Shown: positions 19,148-28,117, counted from the first letter of the stretch. The stretch is DNA of 64,000 nucleotides from Shewanella sp. SNU WT4 (GCF_006494715.1 NZ_CP041151.1:1488001-1552000), one strand, 5' to 3'. Notes: generated by a model not told the origin, from the letters alone. Numbers and translations are program-made.

Positions 19148-19166
19148 CTGTCTCTTGATCAGATCT
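19148..19166 (+). repeat. Inside-type terminal end of the IS50-like element
   Basis: The 19-base end CTGTCTCTTGATCAGATCT is the Tn5 inside-end sequence, and its last base meets the transposase stop codon. Confidence 0.92.
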
Positions 19167-20593
19167 CATAGCGTTTCTCCGGCTTCAAATAGGGCTTTGG
19201 CTAAGCGATACCCCTTTACCTGAGCCTGAAGATCATCCCATCCCTCCCAAATCGTGGACCAGCTGGCCATTCCCGTGCGCTTGCTATCATTAAAGCCTCC
19301 TAGTTTGGCCAAGGATTGATAAGCCCACTTCATATTTGGGGCTTCTTTGCCTTTATGTCCCCTTGGCTTGTAGAGCTGCATCAGTACTCGCCATTCATCA
19401 TTCTCTAAGACATTGCTGCAGCTTTGATTTTCCATGCTTTGCGCTGCTTCGATTTGCCCTCTTTTTCTCAGATAAATTGGCTGGCTCATCACTTCCCGAA
19501 GTTGCAGTAGCCGCACACCAATAAAGCAAAGTATCGAGGCCGCTCGCTCAAGGTTGTCTGGCGATGTCATGCGTAACCTTTCAACCCCCGCGCCGGTTTT
19601 CCACGCCTTATGAAAGTCCTCAATGCGCCATCTAGTGGTATAAATATCAATCACATGAAGTTGCTGCGCCAACGTGTCAATCGGCTCACTGGTCAGTAGC
19701 ATCCAAGATAGTCCATCTTCACCTTGGGGAGGATTGAGCTCTTGTGCGTACACCACATTAATCGCATGCTGCTGACGATTATGTTTGATGTTAACCGCAC
19801 TGGCTTTGAGGGTGAGTTTGGCTGTTCGCGAGGGACGATTCTTGCTTTTCCCACTGGCTTCCTTTATGCCTTTTTGTGGGATGGCGATGGTGTATCCGCC
19901 GGTAACGGGATGACTATCCATGTGCTCAAACAGCTTAGCCTCGTATTCTACTAGGTTTCTTGCATGTTTTGCCCGCACCACAAACCGTTCACTATGTGAT
20001 TGTTTATCCGATAAATAATGCATGATATCCGCTTCTCTATCACACACTGAGATCACTCGCGACATGTGAGCCTGCAAGCGTTGCCGCGTAAAATAGGATG
20101 CATCGGCCCATTTACCGCTCTCTTTTTCATCGGCCTCGTTGGGATTATCAGGTCGACACCACCAATCTTGGTGGATCAAGCCCAAGGTCCGAGAAGTATG
20201 GCTATCCAGTAGCAAGACAGAATGAACCCACCAACCACGAGACTTATCGGTAGGTTTGCCTAATTTCCCTAATTCAGACGCCACACTGTGCTTATAACTC
20301 AGGGCTGTCGTGTCTTCGAGAGCAAGTATTTCATTTATATTTTCAATCGCTTGGGCGGTGCGAGCAAAACCGGCGGCTCTGATCATAGATGGGCTAACAT
20401 TATCATTGCGGATCAATCGATAGGCTCCTTCGAGTTTGGCATCTTCACCATTACAAGATCTGGCAACCGATTTACCGCTGCCAACCGCCATGTGTTCAGC
20501 GACGACGGTTAACCTTGCCGCTCGTCGTTTATCACCTAGCTCAGCATGATGAAAGTGATCATATGCCCATTTGTTCGGGTTAAAAATTGACAT
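19166..20593 (-). CDS. IS50/Tn5-like DDE transposase (IS4 family)
   Basis: A 475-residue transposase, practically the length of Tn5 Tnp (476). Domain order is the N-terminal end-binding domain (WAYDHFHHAELGDKRRAARL), then the RNase H-like catalytic core. The DDE residues appear in LEDTTALSY (first Asp), VCDREADIMHYL (second Asp) and the Y-(2)-R-(3)-E-(6)-K signature YTTRWRIEDFHKAWK. It cuts and pastes the element using the 19-bp ends. The frame is undamaged. An internal start producing an inhibitor, as in IS50, is possible but was not resolved. Confidence 0.93.
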   Translation of the reverse strand: MSIFNPNKWAYDHFHHAELGDKRRAARLTVVAEHMAVGSGKSVARSCNGEDAKLEGAYRLIRNDNVSPSMIRAAGFARTAQAIENINEILALEDTTALSYKHSVASELGKLGKPTDKSRGWWVHSVLLLDSHTSRTLGLIHQDWWCRPDNPNEADEKESGKWADASYFTRQRLQAHMSRVISVCDREADIMHYLSDKQSHSERFVVRAKHARNLVEYEAKLFEHMDSHPVTGGYTIAIPQKGIKEASGKSKNRPSRTAKLTLKASAVNIKHNRQQHAINVVYAQELNPPQGEDGLSWMLLTSEPIDTLAQQLHVIDIYTTRWRIEDFHKAWKTGAGVERLRMTSPDNLERAASILCFIGVRLLQLREVMSQPIYLRKRGQIEAAQSMENQSCSNVLENDEWRVLMQLYKPRGHKGKEAPNMKWAYQSLAKLGGFNDSKRTGMASWSTIWEGWDDLQAQVKGYRLAKALFEAGETL

Positions 20594-20666
20594 TAAAAAT
20601 GATGAAGTGAGTGAATTTGCATGATCTGATCATCGCCAGTCAAGAAAGTTCCATTTTTTGCTAATA

Positions 20667-20685
20667 ATTTGTGTAGAAGAGACAG
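20667..20685 (-). repeat. Outside-type terminal end of the IS50-like element
   Basis: Read inward on the minus strand it is CTGTCTCTTCTACACAAAT, close to the Tn5 outside end CTGACTCTTATACACAAGT. It lies upstream of the transposase gene, as the outside end does in IS50. Confidence 0.9.
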
Positions 20686-20694
20686 CTCTAATGG
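20686..20694. repeat. Target-site duplication, right copy
   Basis: CTCTAATGG directly after the right end of the element, identical to 19139-19147. Confidence 0.95.
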
Positions 20695-20836
20695 TAGTCA
20701 AAACATATAATGCAGAAGAAACTTGATGCATTGCTAGCCTTTTGAGACCGTATTCTCTTATCTCTTCCCACATGGATTTCGACATTTAAAATTTTATGGT
20801 AGCTTAAGTTCCTCAATTTCTGATAGTTATAGCTAT

Positions 20837-21553
20837 ATGGTTTACATAGAAAGAATAGTTAGAAAGATGAACCAGGGGCAGACAGGTCCATATCTCTGTG
20901 TCGGAAATAATGGCATGCATTATATTGTAAAGGGTCCGAATACAACTTACCGAGGTTTAATCCGTGAATTTGTATGTGGAAAGCTTGGCAAAGCGATCGG
21001 ATTACCAGTACCTGACTTTGAAATTGTATATGTTGATCGTTCTTTACTGGAATATGGGAACTATGAGCTAAGTGAAGGGGATTGGTTCGCTTCAAAATAT
21101 GAAGAAAACATCCAAGATGTCCCCTATCAAAGGTTAAGTGACTTAGATGCCAATGGCTTGAAACTACTGTTTCTTTTTGATTATTGGATAAAGAATGATG
21201 ACCGAACCCTTACTGAAAGTGGTGGCAACCCCAATTTATTTATACGATCGGATCTTACTTCTTTTATCGTACTTGATCATAACTTGGCTTTTGCAGCAGA
21301 CTATGATGATTGCTTTGAGGAACGTAAAAACCTCCATGTTAGTGCAAGTATTTGGTTTTCTCAGCAAATGTCTTTATTTGATAAAGAAAACTACGAAGAA
21401 CTGCTCGGCAAATGCTTTGAACAACTAGATCCAATGTTGGATGCTATCCCAGATGAATGGCTCGAAAACTGTGGAGATGATGGTATTGTAGATGGGATTC
21501 GAGTAACATTGGCGCGCTTCAAAACCGCAGAATTTTGGGAGGGTATAAAATGA
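20837..21553 (+). CDS. HipA-like kinase (HipA_2 type), partner of a DUF3037 protein
   Basis: A 238-residue single-domain protein of the HipA/PI4-kinase-like fold. I see a GQTGPYLC glycine loop (residues about 14-21), a nucleotide-site lysine in HYIVKGP (Lys32), a catalytic segment WIKNDDRT...GGNPNLF (residues about 118-137; Asp and Asn of the HipA N-x-D/N signature), and a metal-binding LDHNLAF. No HipB-like DNA-binding partner lies upstream. Instead the stop overlaps the start of a DUF3037 gene. The ATG at 20837 lacks a good ribosome site but fits the family N-terminus. The region is AT-rich and forms an island with the IS50-like element. The substrate is unknown; a toxin-like or defence role is inference. 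Confidence 0.75.
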   Translation: MVYIERIVRKMNQGQTGPYLCVGNNGMHYIVKGPNTTYRGLIREFVCGKLGKAIGLPVPDFEIVYVDRSLLEYGNYELSEGDWFASKYEENIQDVPYQRLSDLDANGLKLLFLFDYWIKNDDRTLTESGGNPNLFIRSDLTSFIVLDHNLAFAADYDDCFEERKNLHVSASIWFSQQMSLFDKENYEELLGKCFEQLDPMLDAIPDEWLENCGDDGIVDGIRVTLARFKTAEFWEGIK

Positions 21554-22395
21554 AAAATTTAGTCCGTTATTCAGTAATTCGTTTTATGCCTTTTACTGAA
21601 ACTCAAGAGTTTGCAAATGTTGGTATTATTATTCATGCCCCGCAAACAGGTAGTGTGCTTTTTAAGTTAGCTAACAAACGATTTAGTCGTGTTTCTCAAT
21701 TTTTTGATGATCTTGATGGTCAGCTTTATTCTAATGCGATTGAAATGTTTTTCTCTGAACTTCAAAGAATTAAAGATTTCTCTAAAGGCATGCGTGGTAA
21801 AGAATTAGCAGGTTTTATTGATGAAGTTACGAGGCAACGAGAAGGATTTTTAACTTTTAGTCAAACGGGTGCTCTGTTGACTGAGGATCCATTAGAGCTT
21901 GTTTTAGAAAAGTTGTTTGAACAATACGTTGGCAGAAACTTTAACACGAAAGAACATCGTGAAACGCTTTTAGTAAGAAGCCTGAAGAAAAAGTTGGATA
22001 ATATCAGTAAGTATCCGTTTACTAAGAGCAAACTTAACGCTAATTATGTTTCTTTTGAATTGCCATTGGTTGCTTCAGATACTTTTACAACAAAAGCTAT
22101 CAAGCCTTTGAGTTTTTATCAGGATAAGCCTCTGAAATTGATAGACCATGGTGAATTTTGGATATCTAGAGTTAAGCATCTCTTAAACTCTAAAACGCTA
22201 ACTGCGAGTAACTTCCTTTTTGCAATAGAACGTCCTGAATATAAAGATAAAAATCTCGAGGCAGCTTTTAATTCTTTGTCAAATGAAATGAAGTCTTTGG
22301 GGGTTAATGTTTATGATGTTAATGACTTACATAGTATCGAGAGTTTCGCAAGATTTGACTCTGAATGTGCAGAGAATTTCCAATTATCGCATTGA
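21550..22395 (+). CDS. DUF3037 family protein
   Basis: A 281-residue protein starting MKNLVRYSVIRFMPFTETQEFANVGIIIH, the DUF3037 opening motif (YSVIRF.P...EFVNVGV). Its function is unknown. The start overlaps the HipA-like gene (ATGA) with GGGAGGG at ideal spacing, so the two products are made together and probably act together. The C-terminal half (residues about 170-281) is helical and less characteristic. Base composition is noticeably AT-richer than in rlmM or icd, a sign of transfer. Confidence 0.75.
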   Translation: MKNLVRYSVIRFMPFTETQEFANVGIIIHAPQTGSVLFKLANKRFSRVSQFFDDLDGQLYSNAIEMFFSELQRIKDFSKGMRGKELAGFIDEVTRQREGFLTFSQTGALLTEDPLELVLEKLFEQYVGRNFNTKEHRETLLVRSLKKKLDNISKYPFTKSKLNANYVSFELPLVASDTFTTKAIKPLSFYQDKPLKLIDHGEFWISRVKHLLNSKTLTASNFLFAIERPEYKDKNLEAAFNSLSNEMKSLGVNVYDVNDLHSIESFARFDSECAENFQLSH

Positions 22396-22397
22396 TT

Positions 22398-22422
22398 GCT
22401 TTACCATTTTAAATGGTAAAGC
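22398..22422 (+). terminator. Hairpin after the DUF3037 gene
   Basis: GCTTTACCATTT and AAATGGTAAAGC are perfect 12-base arms around one T, starting two bases after the stop. The tail is AT-rich but not a clean T-run. It most likely ends the two-gene transcript. Confidence 0.65.
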
Positions 22423-22503
22423 TAATAAATTGTTTGATAATGATTTTAATATTTAGCGTATAAGTTATGTGTTGTTTTTTTGTTGTAGAATGACTTGAGT
22501 AAC

Positions 22504-22534
22504 GCAAAAAGGATGCCTAGTGCATCCTTTTTGC
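22504..22534 (-). terminator. Terminator of icd (right copy of the duplicated terminator)
   Basis: GCAAAAAGGATGC and GCATCCTTTTTGC form perfect 13-base arms around CTAGT, 30 bases past the icd stop. The core is the same as the rlmM terminator at 18963-18988 apart from one inserted T. Confidence 0.88.
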
Positions 22535-22564
22535 ATTACTGGGTCAAAATTCGGGAGTAGAGGC

Positions 22565-23575
22565 TTAACCCAATCTATCCATAACCGCTTGGGTGAAATC
22601 GGTAGTGCCGTGGGTGCCACCTAAGTCGCGGGTGGTTCTATCGCCGCTGGCAATCACTTCGGATACCGCTTTGCGGATTTGCTCTGCCTTATCGGCCATG
22701 CCTAAATATTCCAGCATCTGAATCGAGGCCAAAATCACTGAGGTTGGGTTGGCTAAATTCTTGCCAGCAATATCTGGGGCGCTGCCATGTACGGCTTCAA
22801 AAATGGCGGCATCTTTACCTATGTTAGCGCCAGGAGCCATGCCTAAACCGCCCACTAAGCCTGCGCACAGGTCGGATAAAATATCGCCAAACAAGTTGGT
22901 GGTGACTATTACGTCAAAAATTTCAGGGCTCATCACTAGCTTCATGCAAGTGGCATCGACAATCATTTCGTCAGTAATAATATCTGGGTAGCGCAAAGCC
23001 ACTTCGCGGGCGACTTTCAAAAACAAGCCAGAAGTAGATTTCATGATATTGGCTTTGTGCACTATGGTGACTTTTTTGCGGTGCTCTTTGCGCGCCAGTT
23101 CATAGGCGAAGGTGGCAATTTGCTCGGCGCCTTGACGGGTAATCACGCTAGTAGCTTCGGCTGTGCTGCCGTCGGCCGAGATTTTTTGGCCTAAGCCTGA
23201 GTACATGCCTTCGGTGTTTTCACGTACTGTGATGATATCTATGTTGTCGTATCTAGCTTGGGTACCGGCAAATGACAATACTGGGCGGACGTTGGCGTAC
23301 AAGCTAAATTTTTTGCGTAAAGTGACGTTGATTGAGGTAAAGCCTTCACCCACCGGGGTAGTCAGTGGGCCTTTGAGGGTAATACGGTTTTTTTCAATCA
23401 AATCTAAGGTGCGCTGTGGCAGTAATTCACCGTGTTTTTCTAAGGCAGCTAATCCAGCATCGGCGAATTCATATTCGAAGTTACAACCCGCTTTATCGAG
23501 AATTTTAATGGCGGCATCAATAATACTTGGACCTATGCCATCGCCTGGGATGACAGTAATGGTTCTTTTTGACAT
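22565..23575 (-). CDS. NAD-dependent isocitrate dehydrogenase
   Basis: A 336-residue beta-decarboxylating dehydrogenase (IVPGDGIGPS-type start TVIPGDGIGPSIID). It has the isocitrate/Mg signature DIITVRENTEGMYSG, the lysine of KVTIVHKANIMKSTSGLF, and NLFGDILSDLCAGLVGGLGMAPGANIG. Its length and the C-terminal HGSAPDIAGKNLANP fit the monomer-size NAD-type enzymes rather than the about 415-residue NADP Icd of E. coli. It oxidises isocitrate to 2-oxoglutarate in the citric acid cycle and competes with AceA, encoded 38 kb away in this window. Related 3-isopropylmalate or tartrate dehydrogenases are less likely. Start ATG at 23575 (MSKRTITVIPG). Confidence 0.88.
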   Translation of the reverse strand: MSKRTITVIPGDGIGPSIIDAAIKILDKAGCNFEYEFADAGLAALEKHGELLPQRTLDLIEKNRITLKGPLTTPVGEGFTSINVTLRKKFSLYANVRPVLSFAGTQARYDNIDIITVRENTEGMYSGLGQKISADGSTAEATSVITRQGAEQIATFAYELARKEHRKKVTIVHKANIMKSTSGLFLKVAREVALRYPDIITDEMIVDATCMKLVMSPEIFDVIVTTNLFGDILSDLCAGLVGGLGMAPGANIGKDAAIFEAVHGSAPDIAGKNLANPTSVILASIQMLEYLGMADKAEQIRKAVSEVIASGDRTTRDLGGTHGTTDFTQAVMDRLG

Positions 23576-23820
23576 GAAACGTCCTTTTACTGTTAATTGT
23601 TACTGCTTGTGTTGAGTCATGTTTTTATATGACTTAAAGTTGGTGCGGTTGCTGCTATCTGCTTGCTATTTTAAACACTTTTATACATTTTTCACAGGAT
23701 TTGCTGAGTTAAGTCACAGTATTTAGTGCGCCTAAGTGGTGTCAAACCATAGCAGACATGCTGATGTAAGGCCAAAGTGCTAAAAAATCTTTAGTCTAAT
23801 AACAATAAAAGAGGCTCCCT

Positions 23821-26676
23821 TTGAAGTTATTACCCTTAACCTTAATCGCAAGCTTAGTCTTGGCTGGCATAGCGCCAGACTTGAGTATCGCTGCGACCGC
23901 GCGCACCCTTGAGTTAACCGATGTGATGCAGTTTAAATCGCTCGCTGCGCCGCAGTTATCAGCCAATGGTGAAGTGTTGGCGGTGGAAGTGAGTCCTGAT
24001 CGCGGCGATAGCGAAGTACTCATTAAGCGCACAGATAATAGCGTTAGCTATCAAATTGCTAACGCGAGTAACCCGCAAATTAGCCGCGATGGTCGCTTTG
24101 TGGCAGTGAAATTACCCTTAAGCTTATTTGATCAAGAATCTAAAGATAAACAGACCCTCAAAAAGTTAACCGCGGGCATGGCGCTACTCGATACTCACAC
24201 AGGCCACAGACAAACCTTTGCTGGGGTCGAATCCTTTGCCTTTAATCCAAGTGGCACAGTATTAGCGATTTGGTTTGAGGCACCTGAACCAGATAAAAAA
24301 GCCGTTAAGAACGAGTTAAGTGCTAACGCTAGCAAGCAAGAGGTTAAAGATGCTGACGGACATAAGCCAGCTAAAGATGATATCGGTCGGCCTTTGACCT
24401 TAGTGCTGCTGGATAGTGCGAAGCAAGTGCACTTTGATGCCGTAAGCCGCTACGCCTTTGCTAAACATAGCCCTAAGGTGCTACTGGCTGAGGTAAGCAA
24501 AGAGGGCAGCCATATCATGCTGGTGGATGGTATCAGTGGTGATAAATCATTTGTGTATGAGGCAGCTAGCGCAACTGGCAGTATCACTCCTATCGTTGGG
24601 GCGCTTGCTATTAGTGATGATGGCAAGCAGCAAGCCTTTACCTTGGGCGATAGCCGTTTGCATATTGATGCGCGTCACTATCAATTGTGGTTAACCCCGC
24701 ATGAGCGCCTCATGCCGATAAAGACAGATGCTAATTGGCCACTTAATCGCTACGCTCAGCTGCGCTTTAATGAGGTGGGCGATTATTTATTCTTTGGCCG
24801 CGTGCCTGAAGTGAGTCGCATTTTGCCGCTCGCTAAAATTAGCCAGCAAGCTGAGCTGTTTAACATTGATAAAGTCACCGCCCAGCGTGAACTTAATGTA
24901 TGGCATGGCGACGACCCGCGCATTAAGCCCCATGAAATTAAGCAATACAACAGCAAGCTTGAACATAACTATTGGGCGGCATTGAACACTAAGAGCCTAA
25001 CCGTGCAGCAATTAGCCGATAGTGAAGTCGCGACTGTGCATTGGCCGCAGATGGGTAATCAAGTGCTGATGAGTAGTGATAAGCCCTATTTAACGATGAT
25101 CACTTGGGCGGGGTTTTATCGTGATTATTATCTGTTTGATTTAACCACAGGTTCGCGCCGCTTAGTGCTAACTCAGCAAGACAGCGACCAAGCGCCAAGT
25201 CTGTCACCTAATGGCCGCTATCTAGTGTATTTTCATCAAGGCCAAGTCAAGCTTTACGATGTCGCGGCGCAGAAGCATTCAGTATTAACCGCAGCTATTA
25301 GCACGCCTTTTGCCGATGAAGATAATGATTACCCTAAGGCTGCCCCGGGTTATGGGGTCGGGCCTTGGCTTGATGATGACTCGGCCGTGCTTGTGTATGA
25401 TAAATACGATGTTTGGCAGTTATCTAGCTTAGGGAAAGCGCCGCTTAAGCTCACCTCAGGACGTGAGGCGGCAGAACAATATCGAGTGCAAGCCTTGGTG
25501 GATGATGTCATAAGCGCTGATAGTAAGCGCCCCGCCACAGTGCGCGCTGGCGAGGCTGTGTTAGTGCATGCTTATAATGAGCGCACGAAAAGCGATAGCT
25601 TGCATCAGCTTAACGTTGGTATTCTCGGTACTAAAGCATTAGCAGGCAGTGCTCCTCAATCCGCCAAAGTAAAAATTAAGCTACTGGCGCGCGCAAGGGA
25701 TGCTGATACGCTAGTCTTTAGCCAAGAACGCTTTGATTTATATCCAGATTTATATGTCAGCCCATTACTTAAGCCGCAGCAAGCTGTGCGCCTGACTGAG
25801 CTGGATAAGCAGCGCCAAGCCTTTGACTGGGGAGCGGCGCAATTAGTGCAATGGCAAGGGGCGGATGGTAAACCTCTTGATGGCGTGCTTATTACCCCAA
25901 CCAACTATCAAGCGGGTAAACCTGTGCCTGTGTTAGTGTATTTTTATCGCTTTATGAGCGATAGATTGCACGCCTTTCCTGAGATGAAAATTAACCATCG
26001 CCCCAATTTTGCCTGGTATGCCGCTAACGGCTACGCCATATTTTTGCCCGATATTCGCTTTGAAATCGGCGCCCCTGGGCATTCATCCACTTTGGCCTTA
26101 ACCTCGGGCGTACAAAAGCTGATTGATATGGGCATAGCCGATGCTAATGCTGTGGGGATCCATGGCCATTCATGGGGCGGGTATCAAACGGCGTTCGTGG
26201 TGACTCAAACCCCTATGTTTAAGGCGACGGTGAGCGGCGCACCTGTGAGTAATATGACCAGTGCCTATTCAGCCATTCGTCACGGCACTGGCCTTGCGCG
26301 TCAATTTCAATACGAAACTGGCCAAAGCCGCATAGGTGATAGCTTGTTTGAGTCGCCGCAAAAGTATATTGAAAACTCACCAGTATTTTATGCTGACCGC
26401 ATCACCACCCCTATGATGATAATGTTTGGCGATAAAGATGATGCTGTGCCGTGGGAGCAAGGGGTTGAGATGTATTTAGCCATGCGCCGCGCTGGCAAAG
26501 AAGTGGTTATGCTGCAATATCAAGACGAGCCACATCATTTGAAAAAGTACCCAAATAAGCTCGATTACAGCATAAAAATGAAACAGTATTTTGACCATTA
26601 CCTTAAAGGTAGCGCCGCGCCGCAGTGGTTATCTGCTGGTGAAGCCTATCAACCTAGGCCCAATGCTGAGGAATAG
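23821..26676 (+). CDS. Secreted S9-family serine peptidase (prolyl oligopeptidase type)
   Basis: A 951-residue protein with a signal peptide (LPLTLIASLVLAGIAPDLSIAATA), a long beta-propeller region (residues about 40-620), and a C-terminal alpha/beta-hydrolase domain. The triad can be read: Ser784 in GHSWGGY, an Asp in GDKDDAVPWEQG (about 873), and His905 or His906 in DEPHHLKKY. Such enzymes release dipeptides or acyl-amino acids in the periplasm. The start is a TTG preceded by GAGG at six bases; no nearby ATG gives the signal peptide. It ends with a good terminator. It is one of three large peptidase genes in 15 kb. Confidence 0.88.
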   Translation: MKLLPLTLIASLVLAGIAPDLSIAATARTLELTDVMQFKSLAAPQLSANGEVLAVEVSPDRGDSEVLIKRTDNSVSYQIANASNPQISRDGRFVAVKLPLSLFDQESKDKQTLKKLTAGMALLDTHTGHRQTFAGVESFAFNPSGTVLAIWFEAPEPDKKAVKNELSANASKQEVKDADGHKPAKDDIGRPLTLVLLDSAKQVHFDAVSRYAFAKHSPKVLLAEVSKEGSHIMLVDGISGDKSFVYEAASATGSITPIVGALAISDDGKQQAFTLGDSRLHIDARHYQLWLTPHERLMPIKTDANWPLNRYAQLRFNEVGDYLFFGRVPEVSRILPLAKISQQAELFNIDKVTAQRELNVWHGDDPRIKPHEIKQYNSKLEHNYWAALNTKSLTVQQLADSEVATVHWPQMGNQVLMSSDKPYLTMITWAGFYRDYYLFDLTTGSRRLVLTQQDSDQAPSLSPNGRYLVYFHQGQVKLYDVAAQKHSVLTAAISTPFADEDNDYPKAAPGYGVGPWLDDDSAVLVYDKYDVWQLSSLGKAPLKLTSGREAAEQYRVQALVDDVISADSKRPATVRAGEAVLVHAYNERTKSDSLHQLNVGILGTKALAGSAPQSAKVKIKLLARARDADTLVFSQERFDLYPDLYVSPLLKPQQAVRLTELDKQRQAFDWGAAQLVQWQGADGKPLDGVLITPTNYQAGKPVPVLVYFYRFMSDRLHAFPEMKINHRPNFAWYAANGYAIFLPDIRFEIGAPGHSSTLALTSGVQKLIDMGIADANAVGIHGHSWGGYQTAFVVTQTPMFKATVSGAPVSNMTSAYSAIRHGTGLARQFQYETGQSRIGDSLFESPQKYIENSPVFYADRITTPMMIMFGDKDDAVPWEQGVEMYLAMRRAGKEVVMLQYQDEPHHLKKYPNKLDYSIKMKQYFDHYLKGSAAPQWLSAGEAYQPRPNAEE

Positions 26677-26752
26677 ACCGTAGGTTTTGGTTGGTTCGGG
26701 GGCAAGCCTGATAATCAACCCAATAGAGAAATAAAGGCATAAAAAACCTATA

Positions 26753-26785
26753 AAAAAGAGTGGCTGTGTAGCCACTCTTTTTATT
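26753..26785 (+). terminator. Terminator of the S9 peptidase gene
   Basis: AAAAAGAGTGGCT and AGCCACTCTTTTT form a 13-bp stem around GTGT, about 75 bases after the stop. It reads well on both strands and may also serve the convergent DUF3192 gene. Confidence 0.85.
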
Positions 26786-26845
26786 TTAATTTTTTACGTT
26801 TAGCGTCTAAAGCGTTAAGGCGCGTGATTACTTAGCCAATTTACT

Positions 26846-27238
26846 TTAATTGGCGAGTGCAAAGGGGCTATCAAGAAACGATTGGTAACTGTCATTGCCC
26901 CAAGCCGTGAGCTTGTTATCTAAAAATAGCAGCGGCGTACATTCATCACGGCTGGTTTTACCGTCCGATGACACATGCTGAGTGCGGTAGAACAATACAG
27001 TTAAGCTGCCATTAGTTACAGGCTTGGCCTCAGAGATGTCGGCAGGGCCGAGCAAAGTAATGATCTGCTGTTTCTCTTGGCCGAGTTCAAGTTTGGCTAT
27101 GGTTTGCTGATTAAATAGTTGCCTATCATCCCAATCTAAATCTTGCGGCTGCGGCTCATACATAAACACCACCACAGCGACAAATACGACATAAGCTACA
27201 AAGAGGGTGGCAACCACCCAAGCGAGTTTGAATTTCAT
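26846..27238 (-). CDS. DUF3192 family membrane-anchored protein
   Basis: A 130-residue protein with one N-terminal hydrophobic helix (LAWVVATLFVAYVVFVAVVVFM) and then a small periplasmic domain. The segment LELGQEKQQIITLLGPADISEA resembles the BamE/SmpA-type helix (K-G-M-s...v..llG.P). That is the reason for the DUF3192 call. Function is unknown. The ATG at 27238 follows AAGGATATC; six extra codons upstream are unsupported. It stands alone, convergent to the S9 peptidase gene. Confidence 0.75.
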   Translation of the reverse strand: MKFKLAWVVATLFVAYVVFVAVVVFMYEPQPQDLDWDDRQLFNQQTIAKLELGQEKQQIITLLGPADISEAKPVTNGSLTVLFYRTQHVSSDGKTSRDECTPLLFLDNKLTAWGNDSYQSFLDSPFALAN

Positions 27239-27364
27239 AATGATATCCTTAAACAATATGGTTTAAAGATAACGCGAGAATCACCCAGTCACAAAATGCA
27301 ATTGTTACCTTTTGTTGCAACTAGTTAACAACTGCCGTTTGGATGGTTGTGAACAATACAGTGT

Positions 27365-28117
27365 TTAGCAGCGAAATTGATTAAGGCTGACCGCGAGCGG
27401 TAACTCTTGATTCAGTTTGGCGAGCTTATAGCTAAGCCTTGCTAGCTCTTTGCCAGCAATCAGTTTTTGCTGCAGTTTATCTGGCACTTCATCGATATGC
27501 TGATACAGATTCGCTAAGTGCTGATACTGCTTTAACAATTCTGCGGCGGTTTTACCGCCTATGCCTGTGATCCCAGGGATCTTATTGCCGCTATCACCCG
27601 CCAGCGCAAAAAAGTCGAGTAACTGATTAAGCTCTATGCCCAATTTGGCGCACAGCGCCGCGTGATCAAATGGCGCCTTAGAAAAGTAATCCCACTGGCG
27701 AATATGCGGATGCAGCAACTGACTAAAGCCTTTATCGGTGGAGACTATGATGGCATGGCCTTGATGGGCCGTAAGCTTGCACGCTAAGGTGGCGATGACA
27801 TCATCGGCCTCACTTTCTGCCTGTAAGCCGTAAAATCCTTGCGCTGTGAGGGCCTGCTTTATTGCGGGCAAGACTTGCGCGAGATCTTCAGGCATAGGCT
27901 TACGCCCTTTTTTATAGTCTGGGTATAAATGTTTGCGCCAAGAAATAGCATCACCATCCCACACTATTACTAAGTGGCTAGGTTGATGCAAACGTTTAAG
28001 TTTTTCACAGGCATGTTCTAGGCGCAGTTGTAATTGAGCCCCATCAAGCGGGGCTCCCATGGTGGCATGTAATCGTCGGGTGAGATTCATGCCGTCTATG
28101 ATTAATAAATTGTTCAT
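27365..28117 (-). CDS. xni: Flap endonuclease Xni (ExoIX)
   Basis: A 250-residue 5'-nuclease domain lacking a polymerase. It starts [17 protein letters not shown], has the metal acidic cluster [11 protein letters not shown] and [10 protein letters not shown], and a helix-hairpin-helix [16 protein letters not shown] that grips DNA. It cleaves 5' flaps and complements Pol I 5'-nuclease. The length matches E. coli Xni (251). Its start overlaps the ppnN stop by four bases, and xni-ppnN are also neighbours in E. coli (ygdG-ygdH). Confidence 0.93.
   Translation of the reverse strand: MNNLLIIDGMNLTRRLHATMGAPLDGAQLQLRLEHACEKLKRLHQPSHLVIVWDGDAISWRKHLYPDYKKGRKPMPEDLAQVLPAIKQALTAQGFYGLQAESEADDVIATLACKLTAHQGHAIIVSTDKGFSQLLHPHIRQWDYFSKAPFDHAALCAKLGIELNQLLDFFALAGDSGNKIPGITGIGGKTAAELLKQYQHLANLYQHIDEVPDKLQQKLIAGKELARLSYKLAKLNQELPLAVSLNQFRC

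Larger units (their letters stand above)
19148..20685 (-). mobile_element. Intact IS50-like insertion sequence (IS4 family), 1538 bp
   Basis: The element has both ends, one complete transposase gene and a perfect 9-bp target duplication. The end next to the transposase stop (19148-19166) is CTGTCTCTTGATCAGATCT, identical to the inside end of Tn5/IS50. The opposite end (20667-20685, read inward as CTGTCTCTTCTACACAAAT) matches the Tn5 outside end in most positions. IS50 itself is about 1.53 kb. Everything needed for transposition is present, so it should be active or very recently inserted. It lies in the non-coding gap between the rlmM terminator and a HipA-like gene and breaks no visible gene. 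Confidence 0.95.

Noticed and set aside
20859..21428. Overlapping small frames inside the HipA-like gene
   Set aside because: They are out-of-frame shadows; the main frame has clear kinase motifs and coupling to the next gene.
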